In this document: positions 16,615 through 26,469 of the stretch, one piece after another
Layout: every line of letters starts with the position of its first letter
Position numbering within the stretch: position 1 is the first letter of the stretch
Assembly (NCBI RefSeq): GCF_009852415.1
Contig: NZ_WOXS01000002.1
Coordinates: forward strand, 2,688,501 to 2,752,500
Reading direction: 5' to 3'
Source: Streptomyces sp. Tu 3180
GTDB taxonomy: Bacteria > Actinomycetota > Actinomycetes > Streptomycetales > Streptomycetaceae
Length of the DNA: 64,000 bases
Notes under the pieces: model-generated
Told to the model about the DNA's origin: nothing
Databases searched by the model: none
What the model saw: the letters and a program-made list of their open reading frames with translations, nothing else
Position numbers and translations under genes: made by a program

Positions 16615-17727
16615 ATGCGTAACCGCAGAGCCGCACTCGCCGCCCTCGCCGGAGCCGCCTCCCTCGCCCTCACCCTGACCGCCTGCGGCCAGAGCAGTGA
16701 GGGCGGCAGCGAGGAGGACAAGGGGAGCTCCGAGGGAGCCACCATCGGCATCGCGATGCCGACCAAGTCCTCCGAGCGCTGGATCGCCGACGGGAACAAC
16801 GTCAAGAAGGACCTGGAGTCCAAGGGCTACAAGACCAAGCTGGTCTACGGCGAGGACGACCCGGACCAGCAGGTCTCGCAGATCGAGAACCTGATCACGC
16901 AGGGTGTGGACGCCCTGATCGTCGCGGCCATCGACAACAAGTCGATGAACAACGTCCTGCAGCAGGCCAAGGACGCCGACATCCCGGTGATCTCCTACGA
17001 CCGCCTCATCCTCGGCACGGAGAACGTCGACTACTACGCCTCCTTCGACAACGAGAAGGTCGGCGAGCTCCAGGGCACCTACATCGTCGAGAAGCTCGGC
17101 CTGAAGGACGGCGGCGAGAAGGGCCCGTTCAACATCGAGCTGTTCGCCGGCTCCAACGACGACAACAACACGCGCTACTTCTTCCAGGGCGCGATGAACG
17201 TCCTCAAGCCCTACATCGACAAGAAGCAGCTCGTCGTCAAGTCCCGGCAGACCGAGCTGAACCAGGTCACCACCCTGCGCTGGGACGGCGGCACCGCGCA
17301 GAAGCGCATGGACGACATCCTGACCTCGGCCTACCGCAGCGACCGGGTGGACGCCGTGCTCTCGCCGTACGACGGCATCTCCATCGGCATCCTGTCCTCC
17401 CTGAAGTCGGACGGCTACGGCACCAAGAGCAAGCCGCTGCCGGTCGTCACCGGTCAGGACGCCGAGGTCGCCTCGGTGAAGTCGATCATCGCCGACGAGC
17501 AGTCGATGACCGTCTACAAGGACACCCGCGAACTCGCCAAGGTGGCCTCCAACATGGTCGACGCCCTGCTCAACGACAAGAAGCCCGAGGTCAACGACAC
17601 CAAGACCTACGACAACGGGGCGAAGGTCGTGCCGGCGTACCTGCTCGAGCCGGTCGCCGTGGACAAGGAGAACTACCAGGAGGCCGTCGTCGACTCCGGT
17701 TACATCAAGGAGAGCGACCTGAAGTAA
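16615..17727 (+). CDS. chvE: ChvE-type sugar-binding lipoprotein of an ABC importer
   Basis: Periplasmic-binding-protein-fold lipoprotein of 370 aa that captures monosaccharides outside the membrane. Signal [21 protein letters not shown] has a clear lipobox. The mature part has [35 protein letters not shown] and PVISYDRLI, typical of the multiple-monosaccharide ChvE group (galactose, arabinose, xylose and others). ATG 16615 is chosen over ATGs at 16606 and 16609 because AAGGA is spaced 8 nt from it. Followed by its ATPase and permease. The 143-bp gap before it holds TTCCGGAA and ACTTC-ACA-GAAGT palindromes. Confidence 0.92.
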   Translation: MRNRRAALAALAGAASLALTLTACGQSSEGGSEEDKGSSEGATIGIAMPTKSSERWIADGNNVKKDLESKGYKTKLVYGEDDPDQQVSQIENLITQGVDALIVAAIDNKSMNNVLQQAKDADIPVISYDRLILGTENVDYYASFDNEKVGELQGTYIVEKLGLKDGGEKGPFNIELFAGSNDDNNTRYFFQGAMNVLKPYIDKKQLVVKSRQTELNQVTTLRWDGGTAQKRMDDILTSAYRSDRVDAVLSPYDGISIGILSSLKSDGYGTKSKPLPVVTGQDAEVASVKSIIADEQSMTVYKDTRELAKVASNMVDALLNDKKPEVNDTKTYDNGAKVVPAYLLEPVAVDKENYQEAVVDSGYIKESDLK

Positions 17728-17772
17728 CCGCCGCCACCGACCGACGACTCACCACGACTGGAAGGCACGACC

Positions 17773-19323
17773 ATGGCGGGACCCGTCCTGGAAATGCGCT
17801 CGATCGTCAAGACCTTTCCCGGCGTCAAGGCGCTGTCGGACGTCACGCTGACCGTCCGGCAGGGCGAGGTCCACGCCATCTGCGGCGAGAACGGCGCCGG
17901 CAAGTCGACCCTGATGAAGGTCCTCTCCGGCGTCCACCCGCACGGCACCTACGAGGGGGAGATCCTCTTCGAGGAGGAGGTCTGCCGGTTCAAGGACATC
18001 CGGGCCAGCGAGCAGCACGGCATCGTCATCATCCACCAGGAGCTGGCCCTGGTGCCCTACCTCTCCATCGCGGAGAACATCTTCCTCGGCAACGAGCACG
18101 CCACCCGCGGTCTCATCAACTGGAACGAGACCCTTCGGCACGCCGCCGAACTGCTGCGCCGGGTGGGGCTCGACGAGCACCCGGAGACCCGGGTCGCCGA
18201 CATCGGCGTGGGCAAGCAGCAGCTGGTGGAGATCGCCAAGGCGCTGTCGAAGAAGGTGAAGCTGCTCATCCTCGACGAGCCGACCGCGGCGCTCAACGAC
18301 GAGGACAGCGGCAAACTCCTGGACCTGATCCTTCAGTTGAAGGATCAGGGCATCACCTCGATCATCATCTCCCACAAGCTGAACGAGATCCGCCGGGTCG
18401 CCGACTCGGTGACGATCCTGCGGGACGGGCGGACCATCGAGACGCTCGACGTGAAGGACCCCCGGACCACCGAGGACCGGATCATCAGCGGGATGGTCGG
18501 CCGCGACCTGGAGCACCGCTTCCCGGAGCGGACCCCGCACCAGCCGGAGGAGGGCGCCGCCCCGGCGCTGGAGATCCGGGGCTGGACCGTGCACCACCCG
18601 ATCGACCAGCAGCGCAAGGTCGTCGACGACGTGTCGCTGCAGGTGCGGCGCGGCGAGATCGTCGGCATCGCGGGCCTGATGGGCGCCGGGCGCACCGAGC
18701 TCGCCATGAGCCTCTTCGGCCGCACCTACGGCCGGTACGCGGCCGGCACGGTCCTCAAGGACGGCGAGGAGATCCGCACCAGGACCGTCCCCGAGGCGGT
18801 CGCGCACGGGATCGCCTACGTCACCGAGGACCGCAAGCACTACGGGCTGAACCTCATCGACACCATCAACCGCAACATCTCGCTCAGCGCCCTGAAGAAG
18901 GTCGCCAGGCGCGGTGTGGTGGACGAGCACGAGGAGCGGCAGGTCGCCGAGGACTTCCGGAAGTCCATGAACATCAAGGCGCCGACGGTCTTCGAGCCGG
19001 TGGGCAAGCTGTCCGGCGGCAACCAGCAGAAGGTCGTCCTCAGCAAGTGGATCTTCGCGGGTCCCGACGTGCTGATCCTCGACGAGCCGACGCGTGGCAT
19101 CGACGTCGGGGCCAAGTACGAGATCTACACGGTCATCGACCAACTGGCCGCCCAGGGCAAGGCGGTCGTCTTCATCTCCTCCGAGCTGCCCGAACTGCTC
19201 GGCATGTGCGACCGCATCTACACCATGGCCGCCGGGCGGCTGACCGGTGAGTTCTCGCGGGCCGAGGCCTCCCAGGAAGCGCTGATGCGTCAGATGACGA
19301 AGGACAAAGAGGTAACCCGATGA
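17773..19323 (+). CDS. gguA: Sugar ABC transporter ATPase with two nucleotide-binding domains (GguA/MmsA type)
   Basis: Energises import with the ChvE-like binding protein. At 516 aa it has two ABC domains. Domain 1 has Walker [10 protein letters not shown] (38-46), [13 protein letters not shown] as signature and [10 protein letters not shown] as Walker B. Domain 2 has the degenerate [27 protein letters not shown] and [13 protein letters not shown]. This asymmetric fusion is normal for CUT2 importers. The stop overlaps the permease start by ATGA. Confidence 0.94.
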   Translation: MAGPVLEMRSIVKTFPGVKALSDVTLTVRQGEVHAICGENGAGKSTLMKVLSGVHPHGTYEGEILFEEEVCRFKDIRASEQHGIVIIHQELALVPYLSIAENIFLGNEHATRGLINWNETLRHAAELLRRVGLDEHPETRVADIGVGKQQLVEIAKALSKKVKLLILDEPTAALNDEDSGKLLDLILQLKDQGITSIIISHKLNEIRRVADSVTILRDGRTIETLDVKDPRTTEDRIISGMVGRDLEHRFPERTPHQPEEGAAPALEIRGWTVHHPIDQQRKVVDDVSLQVRRGEIVGIAGLMGAGRTELAMSLFGRTYGRYAAGTVLKDGEEIRTRTVPEAVAHGIAYVTEDRKHYGLNLIDTINRNISLSALKKVARRGVVDEHEERQVAEDFRKSMNIKAPTVFEPVGKLSGGNQQKVVLSKWIFAGPDVLILDEPTRGIDVGAKYEIYTVIDQLAAQGKAVVFISSELPELLGMCDRIYTMAAGRLTGEFSRAEASQEALMRQMTKDKEVTR

Positions 19324-20564
19324 GCACGGAAGTCACCGACAAGACCCCGGCCGCCGCGCCGCCGGGCAGGAACGGGGCGGGCACGGGTGACGGCCTGCTC
19401 CAGCTGGTGCTGGACGGCATGCGCCGCAACATGCGCCAGTACGGCATGCTGATCGCCCTGGGCCTGATCGTGGTGCTGTTCGCGGTGTGGACGGACGGCG
19501 ACCTGCTGCTGCCGCGCAACGTCTCCAACCTGGTGCTGCAGAACAGCTACATCCTGATCCTCGCGATCGGCATGATGCTGGTCATCATCGCGGGCCACAT
19601 CGACCTGTCGGTCGGCTCGCTGACGGCGTTCGTCGGGTCCATGGCCGCCGTCTTCATGGTCAGGAACGACATACCGTGGCCGCTGGCCGTGCTGCTCTGC
19701 CTGGCCGTGGGCGCCCTCGCGGGTGCGATACAGGGGTGGTTCATCGCCTACGGCGGCATACCGTCGTTCATCGTGACCCTCGCGGGCATGCTGACCTTCC
19801 GCGGCCTGACCGAGATCTTCCTCGAGGGCCAGACCCTCGGCCCGTTCCCCAAGGGACTGCAGAAGGTCGCCAACGGCTTCATGCCCGAGGTCGGTCCGGA
19901 GACCAACTACCACAACCTCACCCTGCTCCTCGGCCTCGCGCTGATCGCGCTGGTGGTGTTCCAGGAGGTCCGCGACCGCCGCCGCCAGCAGGAGTTCGCC
20001 CTCGACGTGCTGCCCGCCAAGCTGTTCCTGCTGAAGCTGGTGGCGCTCGCCTCGGCGATCCTCGTCGTCACGCTGCTGCTGGCCAGCTACAAGGGCGCCC
20101 CCATCGTGCTGCTGATCCTGGGCGCGCTGCTCGTCGGCTTCGGCTACGTGATGCGCAACGCCGTCATCGGCCGCCACATCTACGCCATCGGCGGCAACCT
20201 GCCCGCGGCCAAGCTGTCGGGCGTGCGGGACAAGAAGGTCACCTTCCTGGTCTTCCTGAACATGGGCATGCTCGCGGCCCTGGCGGGTCTGGTGTTCGCC
20301 GCCCGCTTCAACGCGGCCTCTCCCAAGGCCGGCCTCAACTTCGAGCTGGAGGCGATCGCGGCCTCGTTCATCGGCGGCGCGTCGATGAGCGGCGGTGTCG
20401 GCACCGTGCTCGGCGCGATCATCGGCGGTCTGGTCCTGGGCGTGCTGAACAACGGCATGAACCTCGTCGGCGTCGGCACCGACTGGCAGCAGGTCATCAA
20501 GGGCCTGGTACTGCTGGCGGCGGTCGGGTTCGACGTGTGGAACAAGCGCAAGGTCGGTTCGTAG
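19320..20564 (+). CDS. gguB: Sugar ABC transporter permease (GguB/MmsB type)
   Basis: CUT2-family inner-membrane permease of 414 aa with about ten hydrophobic segments. The family loop [21 protein letters not shown] is present, as are [27 protein letters not shown] sequences near the C-terminus. Translationally coupled to the ATPase. Forms the importer with the two genes upstream. Confidence 0.93.
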   Translation: MSTEVTDKTPAAAPPGRNGAGTGDGLLQLVLDGMRRNMRQYGMLIALGLIVVLFAVWTDGDLLLPRNVSNLVLQNSYILILAIGMMLVIIAGHIDLSVGSLTAFVGSMAAVFMVRNDIPWPLAVLLCLAVGALAGAIQGWFIAYGGIPSFIVTLAGMLTFRGLTEIFLEGQTLGPFPKGLQKVANGFMPEVGPETNYHNLTLLLGLALIALVVFQEVRDRRRQQEFALDVLPAKLFLLKLVALASAILVVTLLLASYKGAPIVLLILGALLVGFGYVMRNAVIGRHIYAIGGNLPAAKLSGVRDKKVTFLVFLNMGMLAALAGLVFAARFNAASPKAGLNFELEAIAASFIGGASMSGGVGTVLGAIIGGLVLGVLNNGMNLVGVGTDWQQVIKGLVLLAAVGFDVWNKRKVGS

Positions 20565-20572
20565 GTCAGCTC

Positions 20573-20596
20573 GGGCCCCGCCGGACGGCGGGGCCC
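20573..20596 (+). terminator. Terminator/attenuator after the permease gene
   Basis: GGGCCCCGCC, loop GGAC, GGCGGGGCCC: a perfect 10-bp stem 9 nt after the stop. It lies 20 nt before the secreted mutarotase gene, so it may attenuate rather than end the operon. Confidence 0.75.
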
Positions 20597-20616
20597 CTCC
20601 ATCACGGGAGCCGCAC

Positions 20617-21780
20617 ATGGAACTGAACAGACGCACGGTCATCGCAGGAGCCGCCGCGGCGGGTGTCGCCGCCGCCGCGTCGGTCGGCGGAACGGCGCAG
20701 GCCGCGGGAAGCCCGGGGGGCGGGGGAAGGCCGGTGAGGGCGCTCTTCGGCAGGCTCGCGGACGGCACGAAGGTCCACAGCTGGTCCCTGGAGAACGGCG
20801 GGACCCGGATGAAGGTCCTGTCCTACGGCGGCATCGTCCAGTCGCTGGAGGTCCCCGACCGCCGCGGCCGGTACGCCAACGTCTCCCTCGGCTTCGACAC
20901 CCTCGAGGAGTACGTCGCCTCCAGCCCCTACTTCGGCGCCCTGATCGGCCGCTACGGCAACCGCATCGACAAGGGCCGCTTCACCCTGGACGGCAGGACC
21001 CACCAGCTCTCCGTCAACGACGGCGAGAACAGCCTGCACGGCGGCGCGCAGGGCTTCGACAAGCGGGTCTGGGACGTCGAGCCGTTCACCCGGGGCTCCG
21101 ACGTCGGCCTGTACCTGCACCACACCAGCGTCGACGGCGAGATGGGCTACCCGGGCACGCTGCGGGTGAAGGTCACCTACACCCTCACCCGGGACGGCGA
21201 CTGGCGCATCGACTACGAGGCCACCACCGACAAGGCGACGGTCGTCAACCTCACCAGCCACGTCTACTGGAACCTCGCCGGCGAGGGCAGCGGCTCCGTC
21301 CACGACCACGAGCTGTCCATCGCCGCCTCCCGCTACACGCCCGTCGACTCGGGGCTGATCCCCACGGGCGAGCTGGCGAAGGTCGCGGGCACCCCCTTCG
21401 ACTTCCGCCGGGCCAAGCCGATCGGCCGGGACATCCGCACCGCCCACCAGCAGGTGCTGTACGGGCAGGGCTTCGACCACAACTGGGTGCTCGACAAGGG
21501 GGTCACCGCCCGTCCCGAGCACGCCGCGACCCTGCGCGACCCGTCCTCCGGCCGCACCCTGAGGATCGCCACCAACGAGCCGGGCCTGCAGTTCTACTCC
21601 GGCAACTTCCTCGAGGGCACCCTCGTCGGCACCGGCGGCCGCGTCTACCGGCAGGGCGACGGGCTGTGCCTGGAGACCCAGCACTTCCCGGACTCGCCGA
21701 ACCAGCCGTCGTTCCCGTCGACCGTGCTGCGGCCGGGGCAGACGTACCGGACGACGACGATCCACTCGTTCGGCGCCTGA
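20617..21780 (+). CDS. Secreted aldose 1-epimerase (twin-arginine signal)
   Basis: A 387-aa mutarotase paralogue of the 5732 gene. The N-terminus ELNRRTVIAGAAAAGVAAAAS is a twin-arginine signal, so the enzyme acts outside the membrane. Family landmarks: VLSYGGIVQSLEVPDR, ENSLHGGAQGFDKRVWD, TSHVYWNLAGEG and CLETQHFPDSPNQPSFPSTVLRP (the last split across the active Glu). It probably equilibrates sugar anomers for the adjacent importer. Start ATG 20617 follows ACGGGAG. Confidence 0.9.
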   Translation: MELNRRTVIAGAAAAGVAAAASVGGTAQAAGSPGGGGRPVRALFGRLADGTKVHSWSLENGGTRMKVLSYGGIVQSLEVPDRRGRYANVSLGFDTLEEYVASSPYFGALIGRYGNRIDKGRFTLDGRTHQLSVNDGENSLHGGAQGFDKRVWDVEPFTRGSDVGLYLHHTSVDGEMGYPGTLRVKVTYTLTRDGDWRIDYEATTDKATVVNLTSHVYWNLAGEGSGSVHDHELSIAASRYTPVDSGLIPTGELAKVAGTPFDFRRAKPIGRDIRTAHQQVLYGQGFDHNWVLDKGVTARPEHAATLRDPSSGRTLRIATNEPGLQFYSGNFLEGTLVGTGGRVYRQGDGLCLETQHFPDSPNQPSFPSTVLRPGQTYRTTTIHSFGA

Positions 21781-21796
21781 TCCGCGGAGGCCTCCG

Positions 21797-21824
21797 GGGG
21801 CGCGTGACGCGCGACACGCGCCCC
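21797..21824 (+). terminator. Terminator after the secreted mutarotase
   Basis: GGGGCGCGT (21797-21805) and ACGCGCCCC (21816-21824) form a 9-bp stem with a 10-nt loop, 17 nt after the stop. Confidence 0.65.
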
Positions 21825-21974
21825 GGGTTCCCGACGTCACACTTCTTTCACACCGGTTGAACAGCGCCACACCCCCCTCCGTATGTAGGGATGGCCCGTG
21901 CTCCCCCGCGCGGGCCACCCACGCATGACGGGCCCGGTACGTCCCCGGCGGGCCCGCCGCACACGGAGGTTGCC

Positions 21975-23633
21975 TTGGCCGACAACGTCACCTCGCTGTT
22001 CCGCAGCACCGCGGCGCACAGCCCGTCGATGGCGGCGCTGACGCGGGAGAGCGACGGGGCGGGCCCGGTGGACTTCTGCATCCCCTGCAACCCGTACTTC
22101 CCCACCCCCGCCATGTTCGAGGAGCTGGCGGTCAGGCTGCGCGACATCATCACGTACTACCCGAGCAGCGCCGACACCATCACGGCCGAGCTGTGCAGCC
22201 TGCTCCGGCTGCCGCCGCAGTGCGTGGCGATGGGCAACGGCTCGACCGAGCTGATCACCTGGATCGACCACCTCCTCGTCCGCGAGTCCCTGGCCGTCCC
22301 CGTCCCCACCTTCGGCCGCTGGACCGACCAGCCCATGGAGACCGGCAAGCGGGTCGACATGTTCCCGCTGCAGGAGTCCGGCGGCTTCGCCCTCGACCTC
22401 GCGCAGTACGCGGAGTTCATCCGCGCGCGGGGCACCCGGGTGGCGGTGATCTGCAACCCGAACAACCCCGACGGCGGCTTCCTGCACAAGCACGCGGTCG
22501 TGCAGTTCATGGACGCGATGGCCGACCTCGACCTGGTGGTGGTCGACGAGTCCTTCCTGGAGTTCGCCGACGCGGAGGCGGAGCCGAGCGTGGTGCAGGA
22601 GGCGATGCTGCGGCCCAACGTCATCGTGCTGCGCAGCCTCGGCAAGAACTTCGGCCTGCACGGCATCCGCTTCGGCTACCTGGTCGCCAACCCGGCGCTC
22701 GCGGGCCGGGTGCGGTCGATGCTCCCCAAGTGGAACCTCAACTCCTTCGCCGAGCACGTGGTGTTCATGCTGAAGGAGCACGGCGCCGAGTACGCCCAGA
22801 GCCTCCACCAGGTGCGCCGCGACCGCATGGACATGTCCGGCCAGCTCTCCTCGCTGCCCGGGCTCACGGTCTACCCCTCCCAGGGCAACTTCCTCTTCGT
22901 GCGCCTCCCCGTGGGCGCCGAGGGCACCGTGGTCCGGGACCGGATGCTCACCGAGCACCGGATCCTGGTCCGCGAGTGCGGCAACAAGATCGGTTCCTCC
23001 AGCCGCTTCCTGCGTCTCGTGGTGCGCCCCCAGGTGGACGTGCGCCGCCTGGTCTCCGGCCTGGAACAGGTGCTCTACGGGACGTCCAGGAGGGGAGCCG
23101 CCGTGCCCGGGCCGGCCACGGGGGCCGGCTACAGCTCGGGCACGGCGGCGGTGGACCGCCTGATGAGCCAGACCAACGGGGCCGGCACCCGGGGTCTGGC
23201 CGATCGGGCCGTCGGCACCGGCATGCCGCTCCCCGCCGCCGCGCCGGCCCCGGGGGCGGGCGCGGGCGGCGGGATGCCGATGCCGGCGGCGGCACCGCCG
23301 GGCCCCGTGCCCGAACCCGTGCCGGTCCCCCAGCCGGTCGCCCAGCCGGTCGCGGAGCCGTTCCCCCAGCCGGTTCCGCAGCCCCTGGCCCCCGCGGCCC
23401 GGGCGCCGGTGCCGGTGCCCGGGCCGGCGCCGGCGCCGATGCCCGCGGCGGCCTTCCCGGCACCGGACCGGATGCCGCCGCCCGCCGGTCCCACCCCGCC
23501 GGGCGTCCCCGCCCGCGGCGGTCTGACGGCCGCCCAGGTCAGGGGCACCGACGGCCTCTCCGCGGCCCCGGCGTCGGGCTGGCCGGGACCGCGGAGCTGG
23601 CCGGACGCGGCGGGGATGGGCCAGGCGGGCTGA
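21975..23633 (+). CDS. PLP-dependent class I/II aminotransferase with proline-rich tail
   Basis: A 552-residue protein. Residues 1-375 form a fold-type I aminotransferase resembling histidinol-phosphate or threonine-phosphate decarboxylase types: NGSTELITWIDHL, VICNPNNPDGGFL, VVVDESFLEF, and K224 in RSLGKNFGLHGIRFGY, the likely PLP lysine. After about residue 380 the sequence changes to a ~170-residue Pro/Ala/Gly tail with PVPQPVAQPVAEPFPQP repeats. TTG 21975 is chosen because of GGAGG 5 nt upstream. The substrate is unknown; no cobalamin or histidine genes are nearby. The tail may be a disordered linker or interaction region. Confidence 0.82.
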   Translation: MADNVTSLFRSTAAHSPSMAALTRESDGAGPVDFCIPCNPYFPTPAMFEELAVRLRDIITYYPSSADTITAELCSLLRLPPQCVAMGNGSTELITWIDHLLVRESLAVPVPTFGRWTDQPMETGKRVDMFPLQESGGFALDLAQYAEFIRARGTRVAVICNPNNPDGGFLHKHAVVQFMDAMADLDLVVVDESFLEFADAEAEPSVVQEAMLRPNVIVLRSLGKNFGLHGIRFGYLVANPALAGRVRSMLPKWNLNSFAEHVVFMLKEHGAEYAQSLHQVRRDRMDMSGQLSSLPGLTVYPSQGNFLFVRLPVGAEGTVVRDRMLTEHRILVRECGNKIGSSSRFLRLVVRPQVDVRRLVSGLEQVLYGTSRRGAAVPGPATGAGYSSGTAAVDRLMSQTNGAGTRGLADRAVGTGMPLPAAAPAPGAGAGGGMPMPAAAPPGPVPEPVPVPQPVAQPVAEPFPQPVPQPLAPAARAPVPVPGPAPAPMPAAAFPAPDRMPPPAGPTPPGVPARGGLTAAQVRGTDGLSAAPASGWPGPRSWPDAAGMGQAG

Positions 23634-23661
23634 CCGCGGCCCGCGCGGTGCGCGGCCCGCC

Positions 23662-24912
23662 TCACGCGGAGGGCGTGGCCGGGGGCGTCGGGCAGGGCGA
23701 GGCGGTCGGGGAAGGGCTCGGGGACGGGCTCGCCGTTTCCGGCGGGCAGGGGTCCGGGGCGGTGGGCGAGGGGGCCGGACCGGTGGGGTCCGGGGACGGT
23801 GACGGGCTCCCGCCGGGGGATCCGCCGGGCGGCTGCGAGGGGTCCTGGCTCGTCGGAGGAGCCGTCGGGGAGGAGGGCTCCGGGGACGGGGAGGTGGGCG
23901 ACGGAGTGGGCGACGGTGCGGGGGCGGTGGGGGACGGCCCGGGGCTGCCCGGAGTGCCCGGGTCCGGGCCGATGACGACTCCGCCCCCGTCGTTCCCGTC
24001 CCCCTTGCCGCCGCTCCCGCCGTCGACGGGACCGGTCGCCGGGGTGTCACCGCCCGCGCCGGGGCTCCTCGGGACGACGCCCTTTCCGTCGGGGACGGTG
24101 TGGACGCCCCGGCCGTAGAACTCCAGCCAGTACCTGACCAGCCTCAGGTAGGAGCGCGAGTGGTTGTAGGAGAGGACCGCCCGGTCCAGGTCCGCGGCCC
24201 GGCCCAGGTCCCGGTCGCCCGCGCACAGGTAGTGCCCGGCCGCCAGGGCCGCGTCGAAGACGTTGTTCGGGTCGGCGCGGCCGTCGCCGTTGCCGTCCGT
24301 GCCCCAGCGGGCCCAGGTGGACGGCAGGAACTGCATCGGTCCCACCGCGCGGTCGTAGACCGTGTCGCCGTCGTGGGCGCCCCCGTCCGTGTCCCGGATC
24401 AGGGCGAAGCCCCGGCCGTCGAGCGGCGGCCCGGTGATGCGGCCCAGCGTGGTGCCGTTCCGGTCGACCGCGCCGCCGCGCGCCTGGCCGGACTCCACCT
24501 TGCCGATCGCCGCGAGCAGCTCCCAGGGCAGCCGGCAGCCGGGGTCCGTCCTGCCGACGGAGGTCTGGGCGGCACGGTAGGCGCGCAGCACGGTGGCCGG
24601 AATGCCGGACTGGGAACGGACGTCCCGCACGAGCGCCGGGGAGGCCGGCGCGGCGCCCGGGGTCCTCAGGGGCGGGAGTTCGGTGTGGTAGGAGCCGTCC
24701 CCCGGGGGAGCGGGCTCGGCGTACGGGCCGCCGGCCGCCGGGGGGCGCACCTCGCCGGCGGGCGGGGCCGCGTGGGCGTCCTTCGCGTCCCCGGTGAGGC
24801 CGGGCGCCCGGGAGGCGGTGAGGGCCGCCATGGCCGTCACGGCGATGGCGGTCGTCCGCAGCCCCTTGCGGGCCCGGCCGGCGTGCGGGCGTCGTGCGCG
24901 GCGTAAGGACAT
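23662..24912 (-). CDS. Secreted lytic murein transglycosylase (MltB/SLT_2 type)
   Basis: Cuts the glycan strands of peptidoglycan outside the cell. The 416-aa protein has a signal sequence (GLRTTAIAVTAMAALTAS) and a catalytic domain with Glu in LLAAIGKVESGQA. Other landmarks are VGPMQFLPSTWARWGTDGNGDG, FDAALAAGHYLC and LSYNHSRSYLRLVRYW. The last ~130 residues are a Pro/Ser/Thr/Gly-rich tail, probably wall-spanning. ATG 24912 is preferred because AGGAG lies 8 nt ahead; an in-frame GTG at 24921 overlaps that site. It is 76 nt downstream of the last mce-operon gene and may be co-transcribed. Confidence 0.86.
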   Translation of the reverse strand: MSLRRARRPHAGRARKGLRTTAIAVTAMAALTASRAPGLTGDAKDAHAAPPAGEVRPPAAGGPYAEPAPPGDGSYHTELPPLRTPGAAPASPALVRDVRSQSGIPATVLRAYRAAQTSVGRTDPGCRLPWELLAAIGKVESGQARGGAVDRNGTTLGRITGPPLDGRGFALIRDTDGGAHDGDTVYDRAVGPMQFLPSTWARWGTDGNGDGRADPNNVFDAALAAGHYLCAGDRDLGRAADLDRAVLSYNHSRSYLRLVRYWLEFYGRGVHTVPDGKGVVPRSPGAGGDTPATGPVDGGSGGKGDGNDGGGVVIGPDPGTPGSPGPSPTAPAPSPTPSPTSPSPEPSSPTAPPTSQDPSQPPGGSPGGSPSPSPDPTGPAPSPTAPDPCPPETASPSPSPSPTASPCPTPPATPSA

Positions 24913-24988
24913 GGCTGTCACTCCTGTCGGATCCGTCGGCGGTGCGGGAACGGGAGGGCGCCGGTGGGCGCGGCCGGGCGTACGGCCC

Positions 24989-25828
24989 TCAGCGGCCGAA
25001 GGTGTCGATGCCGGAGACGAGCCAGCGTCCGTCGCGGTGCACGACGTCGACGGCGAGCATGGCCCCCGCGTACACGCCCTCGTCCCGCGCGGCCTCCTCG
25101 CCCTCGCCCCTGTCCTCCGCGCCCTCGCCCGCGGCGGTGGCGACGCTGCTCTGGTCGGCGTAGACGAGGACCCGCGCCCGGTCGCCGTCGATCCGTTCGA
25201 CCGCGCTCTCGGTGACCGTCGTGGTGATCACCGCCTTCTGCCGGTCGGCCCGCTTGCGGACGTCGGCCAGCAGGGCGGCGTGCTGGTCGACCGCCCTTCC
25301 CGTCAGGAGGCTCTTCGCGGCCTTCCCGAGGGCGCCGGGGTCGGTGTGGTCGTAGGAGAAGAGCAGGCCGACGGCCTCGGCCGCCCGCCCCTTGATCTCG
25401 CTGGTGCGGGCGACGTCGGTCAGGGCGGTGTTGCTCCGGGCGGGCTCGTCCCGGAGCGCCTCGGCCTCCGCGCGGGCCCAGCCGGCGAAGCCGCCGAGGA
25501 GCAGGGTCAGCGCGCAGAGCGCCGCGAGACCCGCGGGGTGGCGCGGGAGGGTCCGGACGGTCCTCCCGCGCCGTCCCGAGGGCCCGGCCGCCTTCCGGTC
25601 CGCCTCGCGGCCCGTCGCCCCGTCCGCGGCCGGTTCGGCCGGTTCGGCCGGTTCGGCCGGTTCGGCCGGCCGCGCGGCGGACGAGGAGCGGGGAGGGGGC
25701 AGGACGGCCGTGCCGCCCGCACGGGTCCGGCTTCCGGTGCGCTCCGGGTTCCCGTCGAAGGCGGCGGACCGGGTCTCGCGGTCCCGGCGGCGGCGCTGGC
25801 GGTTGATGTGGTGGCGGGTCGTCGGCAT
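24989..25828 (-). CDS. Mce-associated membrane protein (Mas family), long form
   Basis: A 279-aa protein: basic N-terminus, low-complexity linker with (AEP)n repeats, one membrane segment (LAALCALTLLLGGFAGWA), then an extracytoplasmic domain with VGLLFSYDHTDPGALGKAA and DRARVLVYADQSS, typical of Mce-associated proteins. Such proteins are thought to stabilise Mce complexes. Start ATG 25828 follows GAGGAGG. Last mce-operon gene; 47 nt after the previous one. Confidence 0.82.
   Translation of the reverse strand: MPTTRHHINRQRRRRDRETRSAAFDGNPERTGSRTRAGGTAVLPPPRSSSAARPAEPAEPAEPAEPAADGATGREADRKAAGPSGRRGRTVRTLPRHPAGLAALCALTLLLGGFAGWARAEAEALRDEPARSNTALTDVARTSEIKGRAAEAVGLLFSYDHTDPGALGKAAKSLLTGRAVDQHAALLADVRKRADRQKAVITTTVTESAVERIDGDRARVLVYADQSSVATAAGEGAEDRGEGEEAARDEGVYAGAMLAVDVVHRDGRWLVSGIDTFGR
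25632..25667 (-). repeat. Four perfect copies of a 9-bp repeat encoding (AEP)n
   Basis: GGTTCGGCC is repeated head to tail at 25632, 25641, 25650 and 25659 (plus strand). It encodes the Ala-Glu-Pro linker before the membrane helix. Whole-codon unit, so length change keeps the frame. Confidence 0.85.
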
Positions 25829-25875
25829 CGTGCGGTGTCCTCCTCGGTGGGCGGCGTGGGCGGCGTGGGGCCGGG

Positions 25876-26424
25876 TCAGCCGGCCGGTGTGCCGCCCACG
25901 GGGGCCTGGCCCAGGGCGCTCAGCTTCCACCCGCCCCCGGTCCGGGTGAGTTCGCCGAGCATGCGGCTGTCCTTGTCGGTCCGCGCGCCGTCGGACGCCC
26001 TGACGGTGACGCGCAGGGCGATCAGCACCCGGGCGCGGCCGGCGCGGTCGTCGAGTTCGGTGACGGCGCCCGACAGCACCCGGGCGGTGGTGACCGTCTT
26101 CGCCGCCTTCACCTGTTCGGCGAACTCGGCTCTCCCGGAGGTGAGTTGGTCGTGCAGTTCGCCGGCCGTCGAGGACTCCCACAGGTCGAGCCCGCGGTCC
26201 AGGTCGCGGTGGTCGAGCGTGTTGAGGTTCTGCACGGCCTGCTCCCCGGCGGCGAGCGCCGCGTCCCGCTGCGCGGCGTACGCGGCCCGGTCGTCGTGGG
26301 CCGCGCGGTACCAGTCCTGACCGGTCCACGCGGCGAACCCGCCCGCGACGAGGACGAGGACGAGAGCGAGGGCCGGCAGCGGCCGGGGGCGGGTTCCGGC
26401 GGTGACGCGGACCGCGCGTGTCAT
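25876..26424 (-). CDS. Mce-associated membrane protein (Mas family)
   Basis: A 182-aa protein with one N-terminal membrane segment (PLPALALVLVLVAGGFAAW), then an outside domain: AQRDAALAAGEQAVQNLNTLDHRD, a helical stretch, and beta-rich RARVLIALRVTVRA...GGGWKLSALG. This is the usual Mas pattern (short helix pair then NTF2-like sheet). ATG 26424 follows GGAG; the frame extends eight codons upstream. Sits between two related proteins in the mce operon. Confidence 0.82.
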   Translation of the reverse strand: MTRAVRVTAGTRPRPLPALALVLVLVAGGFAAWTGQDWYRAAHDDRAAYAAQRDAALAAGEQAVQNLNTLDHRDLDRGLDLWESSTAGELHDQLTSGRAEFAEQVKAAKTVTTARVLSGAVTELDDRAGRARVLIALRVTVRASDGARTDKDSRMLGELTRTGGGWKLSALGQAPVGGTPAG

Positions 26425-26469
26425 GGGGTGCTCCAGTCTCCCGCGCACGTCCGGCGGGGTTCAGCGGGT

